This document shows, one piece after another, positions 1-8,184 of a stretch of 64,000 bases of DNA. The DNA is from JAKQEM01 sp964391185 (lineage in GTDB: Bacteria; Patescibacteriota; Gracilibacteria; Peribacterales; Peribacteraceae), in NCBI GenBank assembly GCA_964391185.1, contig CAYMIX010000003.1, positions 62,001 to 126,000 of the forward strand, read 5' to 3'. Both the position numbers and the translations under genes were made by a program. Position 1 is the first letter of the stretch; each line of letters begins with the position of its first letter. Below the pieces are notes generated by a model. The model searched no databases. It was given only the letters and a program-made list of their open reading frames with translations, and was not told the origin of the DNA.

Positions 1-29
1 TACTCCATCTATTCTTTCCCATCAGTTTT

Positions 30-191
30 ATGAAAAAAGACTCCTGGCTCTATTCAGATAACTTCCTCAAGCGAGCATTCGCAATCTGGGGCTATAACGC
101 AGTCGCCGGAGCAATCATTGGTCTCCCAATTGCGATTATTGCCATGCTCATTGGAATGACTGTCGCACGCACTATTGAAATGGCTCCCTGA
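30..191 (+). CDS. small single-pass membrane protein, unknown
   Basis: A 53-codon frame runs from ATG at 30 to TGA at 189-191. The product has a short charged/aromatic N-terminus (MKKDSWLYSDNF), a lysine/arginine pair, and then one hydrophobic stretch of about 22 residues rich in Ile, Ala, Gly and Leu (residues about 25-46), followed by a short tail. This is the shape of a small single-pass membrane protein, or the membrane segment of a small inner-membrane subunit. It ends 23 nt before the next gene on the same strand, so the two may be co-transcribed. No family is recognised. The call rests only on an intact frame, a good hydrophobic segment and position. Confidence 0.45.
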   Translation: MKKDSWLYSDNFLKRAFAIWGYNAVAGAIIGLPIAIIAMLIGMTVARTIEMAP

Positions 192-214
192 GACGTTTTT
201 ATTCTCAATTTTCT

Positions 215-658
215 ATGTCTGACTCTTTCCTCGATCATCTGCCTTCAAGCGAACGTGAAAAAATTCGGAAGCGCATGCGCAGTCCGGAAGCATACGAGCG
301 TTTGCGTGAGAAGGTAAAAGGTCCGGAAGATTTGGCACAAGAAATGGAGCGCAGCGAGAAGCTTGCAGAATTACATTTCACACTTGAATCAGAACCTGCA
401 GTAAATGACTCGTTGAAAAATGCGATCGAACAAGATGTGCGTGAACAAGGAATAGAAAATTTATTTGAGGCAACACATCTTTCACCAGAAATAAAAAATG
501 CAATCGAGCACGGGAAATTTTCCGTATCTGTCGAATCACACCCTGATACACAGGAAGATGCACTCGTTGTGATGCCGGAAGGACATGTGCAGGAAAAAAT
601 TCCTGTAAAGCAAACATTCAGCGATCAGTATGTGGGGCAATTCACCATGCATCACTGA
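215..658 (+). CDS. hypothetical cytoplasmic protein, 147 aa
   Basis: Unrecognised. The frame encodes an acidic, strongly helical soluble protein without signal peptide or membrane segment. The first half is rich in Glu/Arg/Lys (for example SSEREKIRKRMRSPEAYERL), suggesting extended helices or a coiled-coil. The last 45 residues are more beta-like (VSVESHPDTQEDALVVMPEG). It follows the small membrane protein gene by 23 nt. The start ATG at 215 has no purine-rich ribosome binding site, as is usual in this window. The codon pattern looks coding over the full length. No function is proposed. Confidence 0.6.
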   Translation: MSDSFLDHLPSSEREKIRKRMRSPEAYERLREKVKGPEDLAQEMERSEKLAELHFTLESEPAVNDSLKNAIEQDVREQGIENLFEATHLSPEIKNAIEHGKFSVSVESHPDTQEDALVVMPEGHVQEKIPVKQTFSDQYVGQFTMHH

Positions 659-1044
659 AACATATAAGTGCCTGTTGGCCGTTAAGGATGTGTGTCCTGG
701 AAGATCAACGGAGGTCAATCGGCTTCGTTCAGCTTTGTCCTATTGGATTACGCCGCAACTACGCCGCATTGTTAGATCGACAGGAACAGCACGCCGAATG
801 CGCAGATGAAGAGGAAGAACTTCATGGAGGCATGCAGACTAATTGATCACCTAATTTGTTCGCAAGGGGGTAGTACGTACTACCGCTTGCATAAGGGCTA
901 AAACATGAACACATTTATATATCACGATAGAGTTTGTGTAGGCCTCCTCTCTGGCGACATTTGGTGTTCACTCAAAAATACTGAGTCAAAACACCCTGAC
1001 AGTGGACAGGTGTGCACCATGTGACATCGTGTTAGTTTTTCTTT
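659..1044. other. 386-nt intergenic stretch with dyads, no gene seen
   Basis: No convincing coding frame crosses this interval between the orphan gene at 215-658 and the convergent RNHCP gene. It holds a 16-bp perfect palindrome (869-884) and an imperfect hairpin in which GGTGTT (963-968) pairs with AACACC (990-995) and ACTCA (970-974) with TGAGT (982-986). Neither is followed by a clear T-tract on either strand, so they are not simple terminators. A 17-codon minus-strand frame at 772-825 (MKFFLFICAFGVLFLSI) is noted but not called. Confidence 0.5.
869..884. repeat. 16-bp perfect palindrome GGTAGTACGTACTACC
   Basis: The sequence GGTAGTACGTACTACC is its own reverse complement. It is enclosed by GCAAG (862-866) and CTTGC (886-890), which extends the dyad to about 29 bp with a small asymmetry. 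No run of T follows on either strand. It could be an operator for a dimeric regulator or an RNA hairpin; the sequence alone does not decide. Confidence 0.6.
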
Positions 1045-1353
1045 TCATTGGGTCCGCTTGCGCGCTTCAAATTCTGTTATCTGATCATCAGGCGCAGCCT
1101 TGTTTGGAATCGTCTTCCCGCACTTCGTGCACACATGGACGATCATCCAGCCTTTCTTGCCGTCGTAATCCAGATGGTCTGGAGCCATTAAGCCCTGGCA
1201 TGTTGAAGCTCTATCACCCGGCCCAGCTGCATCCACATGCTTGGAATATAAACATTTCGGACAATGATTACGGCAGCTGCCGTGCTCAAGAATTTCTACG
1301 CCAAACCCACAGTGTCCACATTCAAACGGTTCTTGGCGAGTGATGAAGGTCAT
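1045..1353 (-). CDS. RNHCP-domain zinc-binding protein
   Basis: A 102-residue protein matching the small RNHCP family, whose function is unknown. It contains the signature CRNHCPKCLYSKHVD at residues 27-41, which gave the family its name, then PGDR and a C-terminal CTKCG. An N-terminal CGHCG completes what looks like two zinc ribbons. The ATG (1353-1351) overlaps the ychF stop codon in the sequence ATGA, so the two genes are translationally coupled and RNHCP expression depends on ychF. That pairing suggests a translation- or ribosome-linked role, but this is inference. Confidence 0.85.
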   Translation of the reverse strand: MTFITRQEPFECGHCGFGVEILEHGSCRNHCPKCLYSKHVDAAGPGDRASTCQGLMAPDHLDYDGKKGWMIVHVCTKCGKTIPNKAAPDDQITEFEARKRTQ

Positions 1354-2444
1354 ACGTTGAATCTAAACAGCATCACATCTCCATCTTTCACGATGTACGT
1401 TTTCCCTTCAGAGCGCATTTTACCTGCTTCCTTGGCTTTCACTTCTCCTCCGAATTGTACGTAGTCATCGAAGGCTATTGTTTCTGCACGAATAAATCCT
1501 TTTTCAAAATCCGTATGGATCACGCCGGCTGCTTGTGGAGCAGTTGCGCCTTTCGGGATATTCCAGGCGCGAACTTCTTTTGGCCCTGCAGTGAAGTACG
1601 AAATATATCCGAGTGCTTCGTATGCTGCGCGAATGAGTCGATCTAATCCTGATGATGACACACCGAGTGAACTCAAAAATTCTTTCGCTTCTTCTGGTGA
1701 GAGGTCTTGTAAATCTTCTTCGATCTTTGCGCTGATAAGTACAAGCTGCGCAGAAGAGGGGAGTCCGAGTTGTGTTTTGAGTTCATCAATCTTCAGTGAC
1801 GCGAGCTGATCTTCCGCGACGTTTGCTGCGTAGACAATTGGTTTAAATGTGAGCAGCTGAAAACTTTTTGCGATGGGAACTTCTTCTGGTTCGAGTTCTG
1901 TGATGATCGCCATATTTCCTGCTTGGAGAACAGGAAGAATTTTCATCGCTGTCTGCAGTTCCAACTTTTTTTCTTTGTCTCCCATGTCTGCAGGTTTTTT
2001 AATTTTATCGATACGCTTCTCGATACTCTGCAAATCTGCGAGACCAAGTTCTGTTTCGATAATTGCGCGGTCGCGTGCTGGGTCCACAGAACCTTCAACG
2101 TGAATAATATCGCCACCGGTGAATACACGAACAACATGACAGATGGCATCTACTTCACGGATGTGACTGAGGAATGCGTTACCAAGTCCTTCTCCTTTAC
2201 TTGCACCTTTGACGAGTCCGGCAATATCGACGAATTCAATAGCTGCTGGAACGATCTTCTCCGGGTGAACTATTTCAACAAGCTTCTGCAAACGCTGGTC
2301 TGGTACCTCAACAATTCCGACGTTTGGCTCGATGGTGCAGAATGGATAGTTCGCTGCCTGAGCGCCTTTTGTACGTGTAAGCGCATTAAAGAGCGTTGAT
2401 TTACCAACATTTGGAAGGCCGACTATTCCGATCTTAAGAGCCAT
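1350..2444 (-). CDS. ychF: redox-regulated ATPase YchF (Obg-like)
   Basis: A 364-residue P-loop NTPase of the Obg/YchF family, normal length for YchF. It begins MALKIGIVGLPNVGKSTLF (G1/Walker A), has DIAGLVKGAS (G3) and a NVAE-type G4 in place of NKxD, which explains why the family prefers ATP over GTP. The C-terminal TGS domain ends in DGDVMLFRFNV, the typical terminus. YchF binds the 70S ribosome/50S subunit and is a conserved translation-associated ATPase. It is followed, with a 4-nt ATGA overlap, by the RNHCP gene. Confidence 0.95.
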   Translation of the reverse strand: MALKIGIVGLPNVGKSTLFNALTRTKGAQAANYPFCTIEPNVGIVEVPDQRLQKLVEIVHPEKIVPAAIEFVDIAGLVKGASKGEGLGNAFLSHIREVDAICHVVRVFTGGDIIHVEGSVDPARDRAIIETELGLADLQSIEKRIDKIKKPADMGDKEKKLELQTAMKILPVLQAGNMAIITELEPEEVPIAKSFQLLTFKPIVYAANVAEDQLASLKIDELKTQLGLPSSAQLVLISAKIEEDLQDLSPEEAKEFLSSLGVSSSGLDRLIRAAYEALGYISYFTAGPKEVRAWNIPKGATAPQAAGVIHTDFEKGFIRAETIAFDDYVQFGGEVKAKEAGKMRSEGKTYIVKDGDVMLFRFNV

Positions 2445-2542
2445 AAGAGGATTGTCGGCCTATCCTACCGGATATCACATGAGAAGGAAGAAGAATGTCG
2501 TTTTCAGGCCCGAATAATGTGGGTATTAGATTGGCCTGTATA

Positions 2543-2570
2543 TTGACAAAAATTGCAATTGTGATAATCT
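2543..2570 (+). promoter_or_regulatory. probable promoter of the SLH-sortase gene
   Basis: TTGACA (2543-2548) is a perfect -35. The best -10 options are GATAAT (2563-2568, spacing only 14) or TAATCT (2565-2570, spacing 16). The start codon follows at 2584 after a C/T-rich leader. The -35 is convincing; the exact -10 is not. Confidence 0.45.
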
Positions 2571-2583
2571 AACTCCCCCTTCT

Positions 2584-3747
2584 ATGTTCAAGCGTTTTCT
2601 TGCTTTGGCGGCATTCGTAGCCCTTGTAGGTGTTTGCACCCATGCATTCGCCGCAGAAAGTAGCGAACGTCCTCTTAATCGTGCAGAAGCGGTCGCTTTG
2701 CTCGTAGAAGCAAATCCAAGCCTTCAGCAGCGTTATGCGTACTTCAATGAACACATGCCGCCAATGCCACTCTTCCAGGATGTCCCGCATGACACCTGGT
2801 ACGCTCCTTATATAGAAGCAGCATTCGAAGGTGGCATTATCACGGGAAATGAAAACGCACTATTTCGTCCTGCAGACCCAATTACAGAAGAAGAAATGAT
2901 TGCCCTTGGCGTGCGTTACCACTCCATGGCTCACCCTGAGATTTTCATGTCGCTTCTCGCCGCAGAGGATCAAGACTGGTTTACGAGCCTCGTGAATGCA
3001 TCGCTCCAGAGCAACATGGATTTGCCGTTTCCTATTCGCCTTGGTCAGCCGATCAAGCGCGATGATCTCTTCGCGATGATGACATCAATGAATGTCGCAA
3101 GCCCAAACATGATTGCGATCCAGTACAGCCGCACGGGTTACACTCGTCCGATTGTTGTTCAACAGCCAGTACAGCAACCACGTCCGATTGCTCAGGTCAT
3201 TCCTCCTCGCCCAACGACTACAAGTCCTGCGCCAACACCACCACGTCCTACGACTCCTACCCCAACGACGCCACCTCCAACAGCACAGCCAACGGTAGCT
3301 GCAAAGCCATTCTCCATCTCGATGCCAACGCTTGGCGTGAAAGATCTCACCATCACACACCCAACCGATCCATTCACGAAAGATGGTTTGCACTCCGTGC
3401 TGAAGAACGGTGTTGGTCACTTGTTTAGTTACCCAGGAAAAGGTGGAAAGATCCTCGTCTACGGTCACAGCTCCAGCTACCCATGGGATGTATCGAGCTT
3501 CACGAAGATCTTCCGTCAGATCAATAAGTTGAATGTTGGCGACCGCATCACGATTACCTACAATGGAACGATCTATACCTACGAAGTTACGAACAAGCAG
3601 AGCGTTCCAGCGGATGACATGTCTGTGTATCAGCAGCAGGGAGGCGGCGAAGAGCTCATCCTCTATACGTGCTGGCCACCAGACAGCATCAAAGAGCGTT
3701 ACCTTGTGCATGCGAAACCGGTGAGTGCGGTGGCGGTGGTGAAGTAA
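2584..3747 (+). CDS. secreted SLH-domain sortase
   Basis: 387 residues. A Sec signal peptide (residues 1-23, ending AFA-AE) is followed by S-layer-homology-like segments (about 50-170, with FQDVPHDTWYAPYIEAAFE and GNENALFRPADPITEEE). A Pro/Thr-rich spacer covers about 195-245, and a C-terminal sortase domain covers about 250-385. The sortase catalytic triad is visible: His295 in YGHSS, Cys363 in LYTCWP and Arg372 in ERYLVHAKP. Sortases cleave sorting signals of surface proteins and join them to cell-wall or other amines. The SLH part should attach this enzyme to the cell envelope, which is unusual because sortases are normally held by a membrane helix. The sortase class cannot be fixed from sight. 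Confidence 0.88.
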   Translation: MFKRFLALAAFVALVGVCTHAFAAESSERPLNRAEAVALLVEANPSLQQRYAYFNEHMPPMPLFQDVPHDTWYAPYIEAAFEGGIITGNENALFRPADPITEEEMIALGVRYHSMAHPEIFMSLLAAEDQDWFTSLVNASLQSNMDLPFPIRLGQPIKRDDLFAMMTSMNVASPNMIAIQYSRTGYTRPIVVQQPVQQPRPIAQVIPPRPTTTSPAPTPPRPTTPTPTTPPPTAQPTVAAKPFSISMPTLGVKDLTITHPTDPFTKDGLHSVLKNGVGHLFSYPGKGGKILVYGHSSSYPWDVSSFTKIFRQINKLNVGDRITITYNGTIYTYEVTNKQSVPADDMSVYQQQGGGEELILYTCWPPDSIKERYLVHAKPVSAVAVVK

Positions 3748-3792
3748 GAGGTGTGATAGAGAAAGAAGAATAGTGTTATTTTGACGGACATT

Positions 3793-3813
3793 CCCTTTCC
3801 CTCAGGGAAAGGG
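3793..3813. repeat. G/C hairpin repeat, copy 1 (left of DUF559)
   Basis: CCCTTTCCC (3793-3801) and GGGAAAGGG (3805-3813) form a perfect 9-bp stem with a 3-nt loop. Related hairpins lie at 4278-4298 (inverted context) and 12552-12578. No T-tract follows, so termination is not the obvious role. Confidence 0.75.
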
Positions 3814-3858
3814 CCAGGGATTGGGGTATGACAAACGTTGAACAAGTTTAATTTGGGG

Positions 3859-3864
3859 TATAAT
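3859..3864 (+). promoter_or_regulatory. TATAAT -10 of DUF559 gene
   Basis: A perfect TATAAT hexamer ends 8 nt before the ATG at 3873, so transcription would begin about 1 nt before or at the start codon. No strong -35 at 17 bp; TTGAAC at 3838-3843 is 15 bp away. It lies inside the candidate element, so the gene probably carries its own promoter. Confidence 0.55.
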
Positions 3865-3872
3865 GAGCAACT

Positions 3873-4277
3873 ATGTTTTTGGGAATCCAGAGTCCTGATC
3901 GTAACTTCATCCGAGCCAAGTGGCTGCGTCGCGATCAGACACGTGCGGAAAAAGTACTATGGAATGAACTTCGAACGAAGCGTTTTCATGGATATAAATT
4001 TCGCCGACAAACTCCTATCGGTCCTTTTATCGTCGATTTCTTTTGCTTTGAAAAACGGTTGATTATCGAAGTTGATGGCAGTGCCCACTGGGATGATGAA
4101 TCACAACTGTACGATCGGAGACGTGAGCAATATTTACGTGAGCATGGATTTCAAATTGTTCGTTTTGAAAACTACGAAGTGATGAACTATTTGGAAGATG
4201 TACTTGATAAGTTGAAGGTAGCGTTGGAAGTCACCTCCCCCCGTCCCTCCCCTGGCTCTGAGGTCCCCCTACCCTGA
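3873..4277 (+). CDS. DUF559-family endonuclease-like protein
   Basis: 134 residues of the DUF559 (very-short-patch-repair-like, PD-(D/E)XK fold) family. Typical features are RAKWLRRDQTRAEKVLWNEL at the N-terminus, GYKFRRQTPIGPFIVDFFC, and the nuclease core RLIIEVDGSAHW, in which D of IVDF and E/D of EVD are the expected metal ligands. EYLREHG-type and VLRF-type elements are present as EQYLREHGF and IVRFEN. The last residues (SPRPSPGSEVPLP) are not conserved domain but translation of the flanking repeat, whose TGA stops the frame at 4275-4277. DUF559 genes with such low-complexity tails are known from many phyla. DNA cleavage is likely but unproven. Confidence 0.85.
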   Translation: MFLGIQSPDRNFIRAKWLRRDQTRAEKVLWNELRTKRFHGYKFRRQTPIGPFIVDFFCFEKRLIIEVDGSAHWDDESQLYDRRREQYLREHGFQIVRFENYEVMNYLEDVLDKLKVALEVTSPRPSPGSEVPLP

Positions 4278-4298
4278 CCCTTCCCCGAGGGGGAAGGG
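4278..4298. repeat. G/C hairpin repeat, copy 2 (right of DUF559)
   Basis: CCCTTCCCC (4278-4286) pairs with GGGGAAGGG (4290-4298) around a GAG loop. It is preceded by C-rich blocks (4233-4275) that mirror the G-rich blocks after copy 1, so the two copies are inverted relative to each other. It also sits between the convergent DUF559 and TraG-like genes. Confidence 0.75.
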
Positions 4299-4344
4299 GA
4301 ATACGCAGCATGAATAACCTTCCATAACGTCAGGTTATTTCTTT

Positions 4345-6864
4345 TTACATCCCCGGTGGCATGATTGGTGGTGGAGGTCCTCCACTTGTATTTGCACCAA
4401 TGCGTCGCAAGATTTCGCGGTTCACGAAGTCTTTCTGGCGACCGTACTTGAGGCGTGAGAGCTGCTTGAATGCTTCTGCAGCCTGGTCGTCTTTTGTATA
4501 CGTTTTATCTGTCCAAGGACGTGGCACTTCGATGCTGAATGGACGGCTTGGCTGGCCATCGACGCAGAGCTTCATCGCCCCCTTGAATGCATCCATATTT
4601 ACAAGGTCTTGTTCAGAGAACACAGGAGCCATTTCTTTGGCTGCCACCTCTGCATCCTGTGGACCGATCTTATACATCATCATCGTTCCGACGTTACCGA
4701 AGATAGCGCCCTTGAGGCTCACTGCGCCGGAGAGCTTACTTTCTTTCTCGAGCTGGTCGATGTACTGGTGAGCGAGGATAAGGCCCAAGCGGTACTTACG
4801 AGCTTCGGAGAGGATAGATTCAATGCTCGGTGTCACGAAGTTTTGGAATTCATCGATGTAGAGGAAGAAGTCTTTGCGCGCTTCTTTGTCCATACGCTGG
4901 CGACGCATCGCAGCTACTTGAATCTTGTTTACCACGATCATACCAAGCAGCGTACTGTTGATATCTCCGATGAGACCCTTGGAAAGGTTCATCAAGATAA
5001 TCTTATTTGAATTCATACAGTCCGCGACATCGAAGCTGCTCTTTGTTTGTCCGACAATATTACGCATCAGCGTGTTCGTGACGAACTGTCCGAACTTCGC
5101 TGCGAAGTATGGGATCATTTCCTGCTTTTCGCGCTGACCAGTTTTGGCCATCTGATTTTCCCAGAATGATCGCACGATAGGATTCTTCACTTTCGATACT
5201 TTGTACTTGCCCCATTCGTCATCGGTAAAGAGGCGAACAAGGTCGGTGATCGCACCACCTTCTTCTTCGTCTTCCATCAGTGTGAGACAACCGTTACGGA
5301 AGTAATCTTGAATACGTGGCCCGAATATTTCTTCGCCGTACATCTTCACCATCATGTTCATCGCGTCGAGAGCGATAAGATCGCGCTCTTCAGCATTTTT
5401 TCCTTCGAGCAAGTTCAGTCCCATCGGACGCTCCATATCCGCCGGGTTGAAGTAAATAACATCGTCGGCGCGTGAGCGGGGGATATATGGAAGTAAATCA
5501 TCAATGAGTGATCCGTGGGGGTCGATGATGCACACACCTTTTCCGGAGTGGAAATCCTGGCGAGCCATCAACTGAATAATCGAAGATTTACCCGTTCCTG
5601 TTTGACCGATGATGTAGAAGTGGCGGAAACGGTCCTCTGGGTTCATGTAGATCTTCTGCTTCTCACCGCGGTAGGTGTTGTTACCAAGATACAAACCATC
5701 TTCTGGAATATTCTTTGGTGCAGCTGCGACCTTAAAATTCTGCCATTTGATAGTTTCCACACGGTTATATTTGATGTGAGGCAGGTGGAAGAAGCTCGCG
5801 AGTTCCGTTGTGCCCAAAAGCATCTGGGGAGCTTGCAACCATTCGCGGAATGTGCGACGCGGGTTACGTCGAACAAAGTTTTGTACGGTTGATTTTTTAT
5901 TTTCCATCTTGATGGTCTTGAACGAATTGCCGCGAACATCGTTGAACTGTGAGAATCCTGCGAGCACGGTTTCCAGGATCAAATGTGCGCGTGATTGATT
6001 TTGTGCTGAAGAGAGAACGCGCACAACTGCTTCGAAACCAGGGTTGCCCGCTTTTTCATCCACTGATTTGCTGTATTCTTCTACCATCTGAGACACGCGA
6101 TCTCCCTTTGTAGATTCTTGTAATTTGTTGATTTCGTCGCTCGTGAAAATATCAATGAAACCTCGGATCCACGTAACTGGATTCAGCCATGAACCGCCGC
6201 TCTTTGCTTTGGGATTTAAAAGTTCTGACGCTTCTTTCTGGAGATGTTTTTGCCATCCTGGCTTAGCAGGGCGCAAAATAATCTGCACCGCAGCTCCTTC
6301 GTCACTCTTCAACTTGGAGAACGCGTTTGTGATTGCATTAAGTGGATCACTTTTCAGTTGTTGATACGTCTTGAACAGTGCAGTGTATTTCTTGTGTGGG
6401 AACAAACTCTTCGCAGCAGCGACCGAATCTTTCGTGAAAATATTATAATCTTCCACCTCGTCGATGATCGTATCAGGATAGAAAGACGTCACTTGTTTTT
6501 CGACCAAGTGAGCGATTTTGCGGGGGCACACAATGAAGAATAGAATTTCACCTGCGAGCGCAGCGTATTCCATAGAAAAAAACGTCTGACCACGAAAATG
6601 ATGGTTGAAGTGTTCGTTATAGAGTCCATGCAGGGACTGATACAAATGATCCATTACACCTATAACCTCTTTGTAATCTTTACCAAATTGTTCCGTTTCA
6701 GATTCTTTATCCTCACGAGATTCCTTTTTTGGGACCAATAATTGGAGAAATACCATATCTTCCTCGCGTTTACGATCAGCCACATAACGAGAGAGCCAAG
6801 CGAGTGCCCAAAGCACAGCACTTACGCCCAGAATGAGGCCGATGACGGAGAAGACGGTCGACAT
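4345..6864 (-). CDS. TraG/VirB4-like T4SS conjugation ATPase, paralog A
   Basis: 839 residues from ATG at 6864; an upstream in-frame GTG (6888) overlaps the -10 and is less likely. An N-terminal membrane helix (about 3-22) is followed by a basic segment, a CPR-specific N-terminal domain (about 50-390) and a P-loop ATPase domain with IGQTGTGKSS (Lys426) and Walker B-like FFLYIDEFQNF, as in TraG/TraD coupling proteins and DUF87 ATPases. The block FGPRIQDYFRNGCLTLM is nearly identical in the 870-residue paralog at 47886-50498. The C-terminus is Gly/Pro-rich (SGGPPPPIMPPGM). It probably powers DNA or protein transfer, or pilus work, at the cytoplasmic membrane together with the pilin at 35451. 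No relaxase is present, so conjugation itself is unproven. Confidence 0.88.
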   Translation of the reverse strand: MSTVFSVIGLILGVSAVLWALAWLSRYVADRKREEDMVFLQLLVPKKESREDKESETEQFGKDYKEVIGVMDHLYQSLHGLYNEHFNHHFRGQTFFSMEYAALAGEILFFIVCPRKIAHLVEKQVTSFYPDTIIDEVEDYNIFTKDSVAAAKSLFPHKKYTALFKTYQQLKSDPLNAITNAFSKLKSDEGAAVQIILRPAKPGWQKHLQKEASELLNPKAKSGGSWLNPVTWIRGFIDIFTSDEINKLQESTKGDRVSQMVEEYSKSVDEKAGNPGFEAVVRVLSSAQNQSRAHLILETVLAGFSQFNDVRGNSFKTIKMENKKSTVQNFVRRNPRRTFREWLQAPQMLLGTTELASFFHLPHIKYNRVETIKWQNFKVAAAPKNIPEDGLYLGNNTYRGEKQKIYMNPEDRFRHFYIIGQTGTGKSSIIQLMARQDFHSGKGVCIIDPHGSLIDDLLPYIPRSRADDVIYFNPADMERPMGLNLLEGKNAEERDLIALDAMNMMVKMYGEEIFGPRIQDYFRNGCLTLMEDEEEGGAITDLVRLFTDDEWGKYKVSKVKNPIVRSFWENQMAKTGQREKQEMIPYFAAKFGQFVTNTLMRNIVGQTKSSFDVADCMNSNKIILMNLSKGLIGDINSTLLGMIVVNKIQVAAMRRQRMDKEARKDFFLYIDEFQNFVTPSIESILSEARKYRLGLILAHQYIDQLEKESKLSGAVSLKGAIFGNVGTMMMYKIGPQDAEVAAKEMAPVFSEQDLVNMDAFKGAMKLCVDGQPSRPFSIEVPRPWTDKTYTKDDQAAEAFKQLSRLKYGRQKDFVNREILRRIGANTSGGPPPPIMPPGM

Positions 6865-6878
6865 GAAAGTATCGTACC

Positions 6879-6887
6879 AGTATAGCA
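6879..6887 (-). promoter_or_regulatory. extended -10 TGC-TATACT of TraG-like gene A
   Basis: On the minus strand TATACT (6884-6879) is preceded directly by TGC, an extended -10. Predicted transcription start is about 8 nt before ATG 6864. It is the same core as at 8581-8589 and near-identical to TGCTATAAT at 23592, 47837 and 53126. Confidence 0.6.
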
Positions 6888-6998
6888 CATTCTGTGCAGA
6901 AATTCACACTAAAATGAATGATATTCAGCTCGATGTGCCGGTTGTCTAAAGAGGTATTTTGGTGAAGTAATGTGTGTTAAAACCTGTAAAATAAACAC

Positions 6999-8174
6999 AT
7001 GTTACGCATACGTTCTTGGCGCGATCTTGTAAACCTTCCAGGATTTCGCCGTTCGATACGGGCTGGACTTCGGTATGTATTTGGCAAGCGTGGCCAGCGC
7101 TTAGTACGCAGTTTGCGTTTGTACTACCGTTTGCGCATCAATGTTGTTATCCGCACTGGGGAGCCTATTGCTCGTTTAGCAGGGAAAAGTGACGCACGAT
7201 TATTTGTCGATGGGAAGTCCTCCTTTCATCGTATGGAGCGTCTCATCAAACGGGCCCGACATAGCATTATCATTCAGATGTTTATTTGGAGGAACGATAC
7301 AACGGGAACCCGGATTGCAGAGCTACTCCTAGACGCCGCTGATCGTGGAGTGACGATCGACATAACGAAAGAAGCGGTCGGAGATTTTTTCGAGTTTCGC
7401 GGAGATTTTATCGGTACAAAAGGCTCGAGTGAATATCCGTGGAATAGGTTTTGGAATCACCCACGGATTCATGTGTCCTATGTGAATAATAGTGACCACG
7501 CAAAAGTATTTGTGATCGATGGATATATTTTGCTCCTCACCGGGATGAACCTCGCAGATGAATATCGCTACGAGTGGCATGATTATTTAGTTGAGCTGAG
7601 AGGATCACGATTGGTAGAGCAATTTCTCACCCGACGAAAGTGGCATCCTGCTGGAGGAAATCCGAGTATCGTTATGAACTCGGATAATCGTAACGATATT
7701 CGTACCGTGACAATGATGTTGCTGGAAAAGGCGCGCGAATCAATTGTCGTCGAACATTGTTATGTATCTGATGATGCCGTTATGCGAGCGCTGATCGATG
7801 CGAGTAAGAGGGGGGTCAGCATTACATTGCTCCTGCCTGGCGTGAATGATTTTTATTATCACACCAACATGATGTCAGTTGGAAGGCTACTGGCAGAAAG
7901 CGACCGTTCGAATCTGCGTGTTTTTTTGTATCCGGGGATGTCTCATGCAAAAGCCCTGTTGATAGACCGCAAAACTATATTTATTGGTTCGGCGAATTTA
8001 TATACGGTCTCACTTGATGTGATGGGTGAGGTGAATGTGCTGATACAGCATAAGCGCCGCGTGCTCTGGAAATTGCAGGAGGCATTGCGAACAAATATCC
8101 TTCGAAGTCGTCCTATCACAAGTCTGCCGTCCTTCTTATGGTTATCAAGATGGCTGGCGTGGCTAGGGCTCTAG
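6999..8174 (+). CDS. phospholipase D-like / cardiolipin synthase-like protein
   Basis: 391 residues with two HKD motifs: HAKVFVID (His167, Lys169, Asp174) followed by GYILLLTGMNL, and HAKALLID (His316, Lys318, Asp323) followed by IFIGSANL. This is the two-repeat PLD superfamily architecture of bacterial cardiolipin synthases ClsB/C, of normal length for the soluble forms. The N-terminal about 60 residues are very basic (Arg-rich) and may hold it to anionic membrane. Likely reaction: phosphatidyl transfer between phospholipids or alcohols at the membrane. CPR cells often lack complete lipid synthesis, so remodelling of scavenged lipids is a plausible but inferred role. It converges with the response regulator, 10 nt away. 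Confidence 0.85.
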   Translation: MLRIRSWRDLVNLPGFRRSIRAGLRYVFGKRGQRLVRSLRLYYRLRINVVIRTGEPIARLAGKSDARLFVDGKSSFHRMERLIKRARHSIIIQMFIWRNDTTGTRIAELLLDAADRGVTIDITKEAVGDFFEFRGDFIGTKGSSEYPWNRFWNHPRIHVSYVNNSDHAKVFVIDGYILLLTGMNLADEYRYEWHDYLVELRGSRLVEQFLTRRKWHPAGGNPSIVMNSDNRNDIRTVTMMLLEKARESIVVEHCYVSDDAVMRALIDASKRGVSITLLLPGVNDFYYHTNMMSVGRLLAESDRSNLRVFLYPGMSHAKALLIDRKTIFIGSANLYTVSLDVMGEVNVLIQHKRRVLWKLQEALRTNILRSRPITSLPSFLWLSRWLAWLGL

Positions 8175-8184
8175 AATTCCGGAT

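Larger units (their letters stand above)
3791..4300. mobile_element. candidate DUF559 element bounded by inverted G/C hairpins
   Basis: The DUF559 gene is enclosed by two related hairpin sequences in opposite orientation. Left: hairpin 3793-3813 followed by CCAGGG and GGGG blocks. Right: the mirror arrangement, CCCTGA then hairpin 4278-4298. The reverse complement of the right end aligns with the left end over about 35 bp. The C-terminus of the nuclease is translated from the right repeat. No target-site duplication was recognised. The unit is proposed as a mobile or formerly mobile cassette. Confidence 0.5.

Noticed and set aside
772..825. 17-codon minus-strand frame MKFFLFICAFGVLFLSI
   Set aside because: Hydrophobic and toxin-like in look, but too short, without promoter or ribosome binding site, and no antisense RNA is evident.
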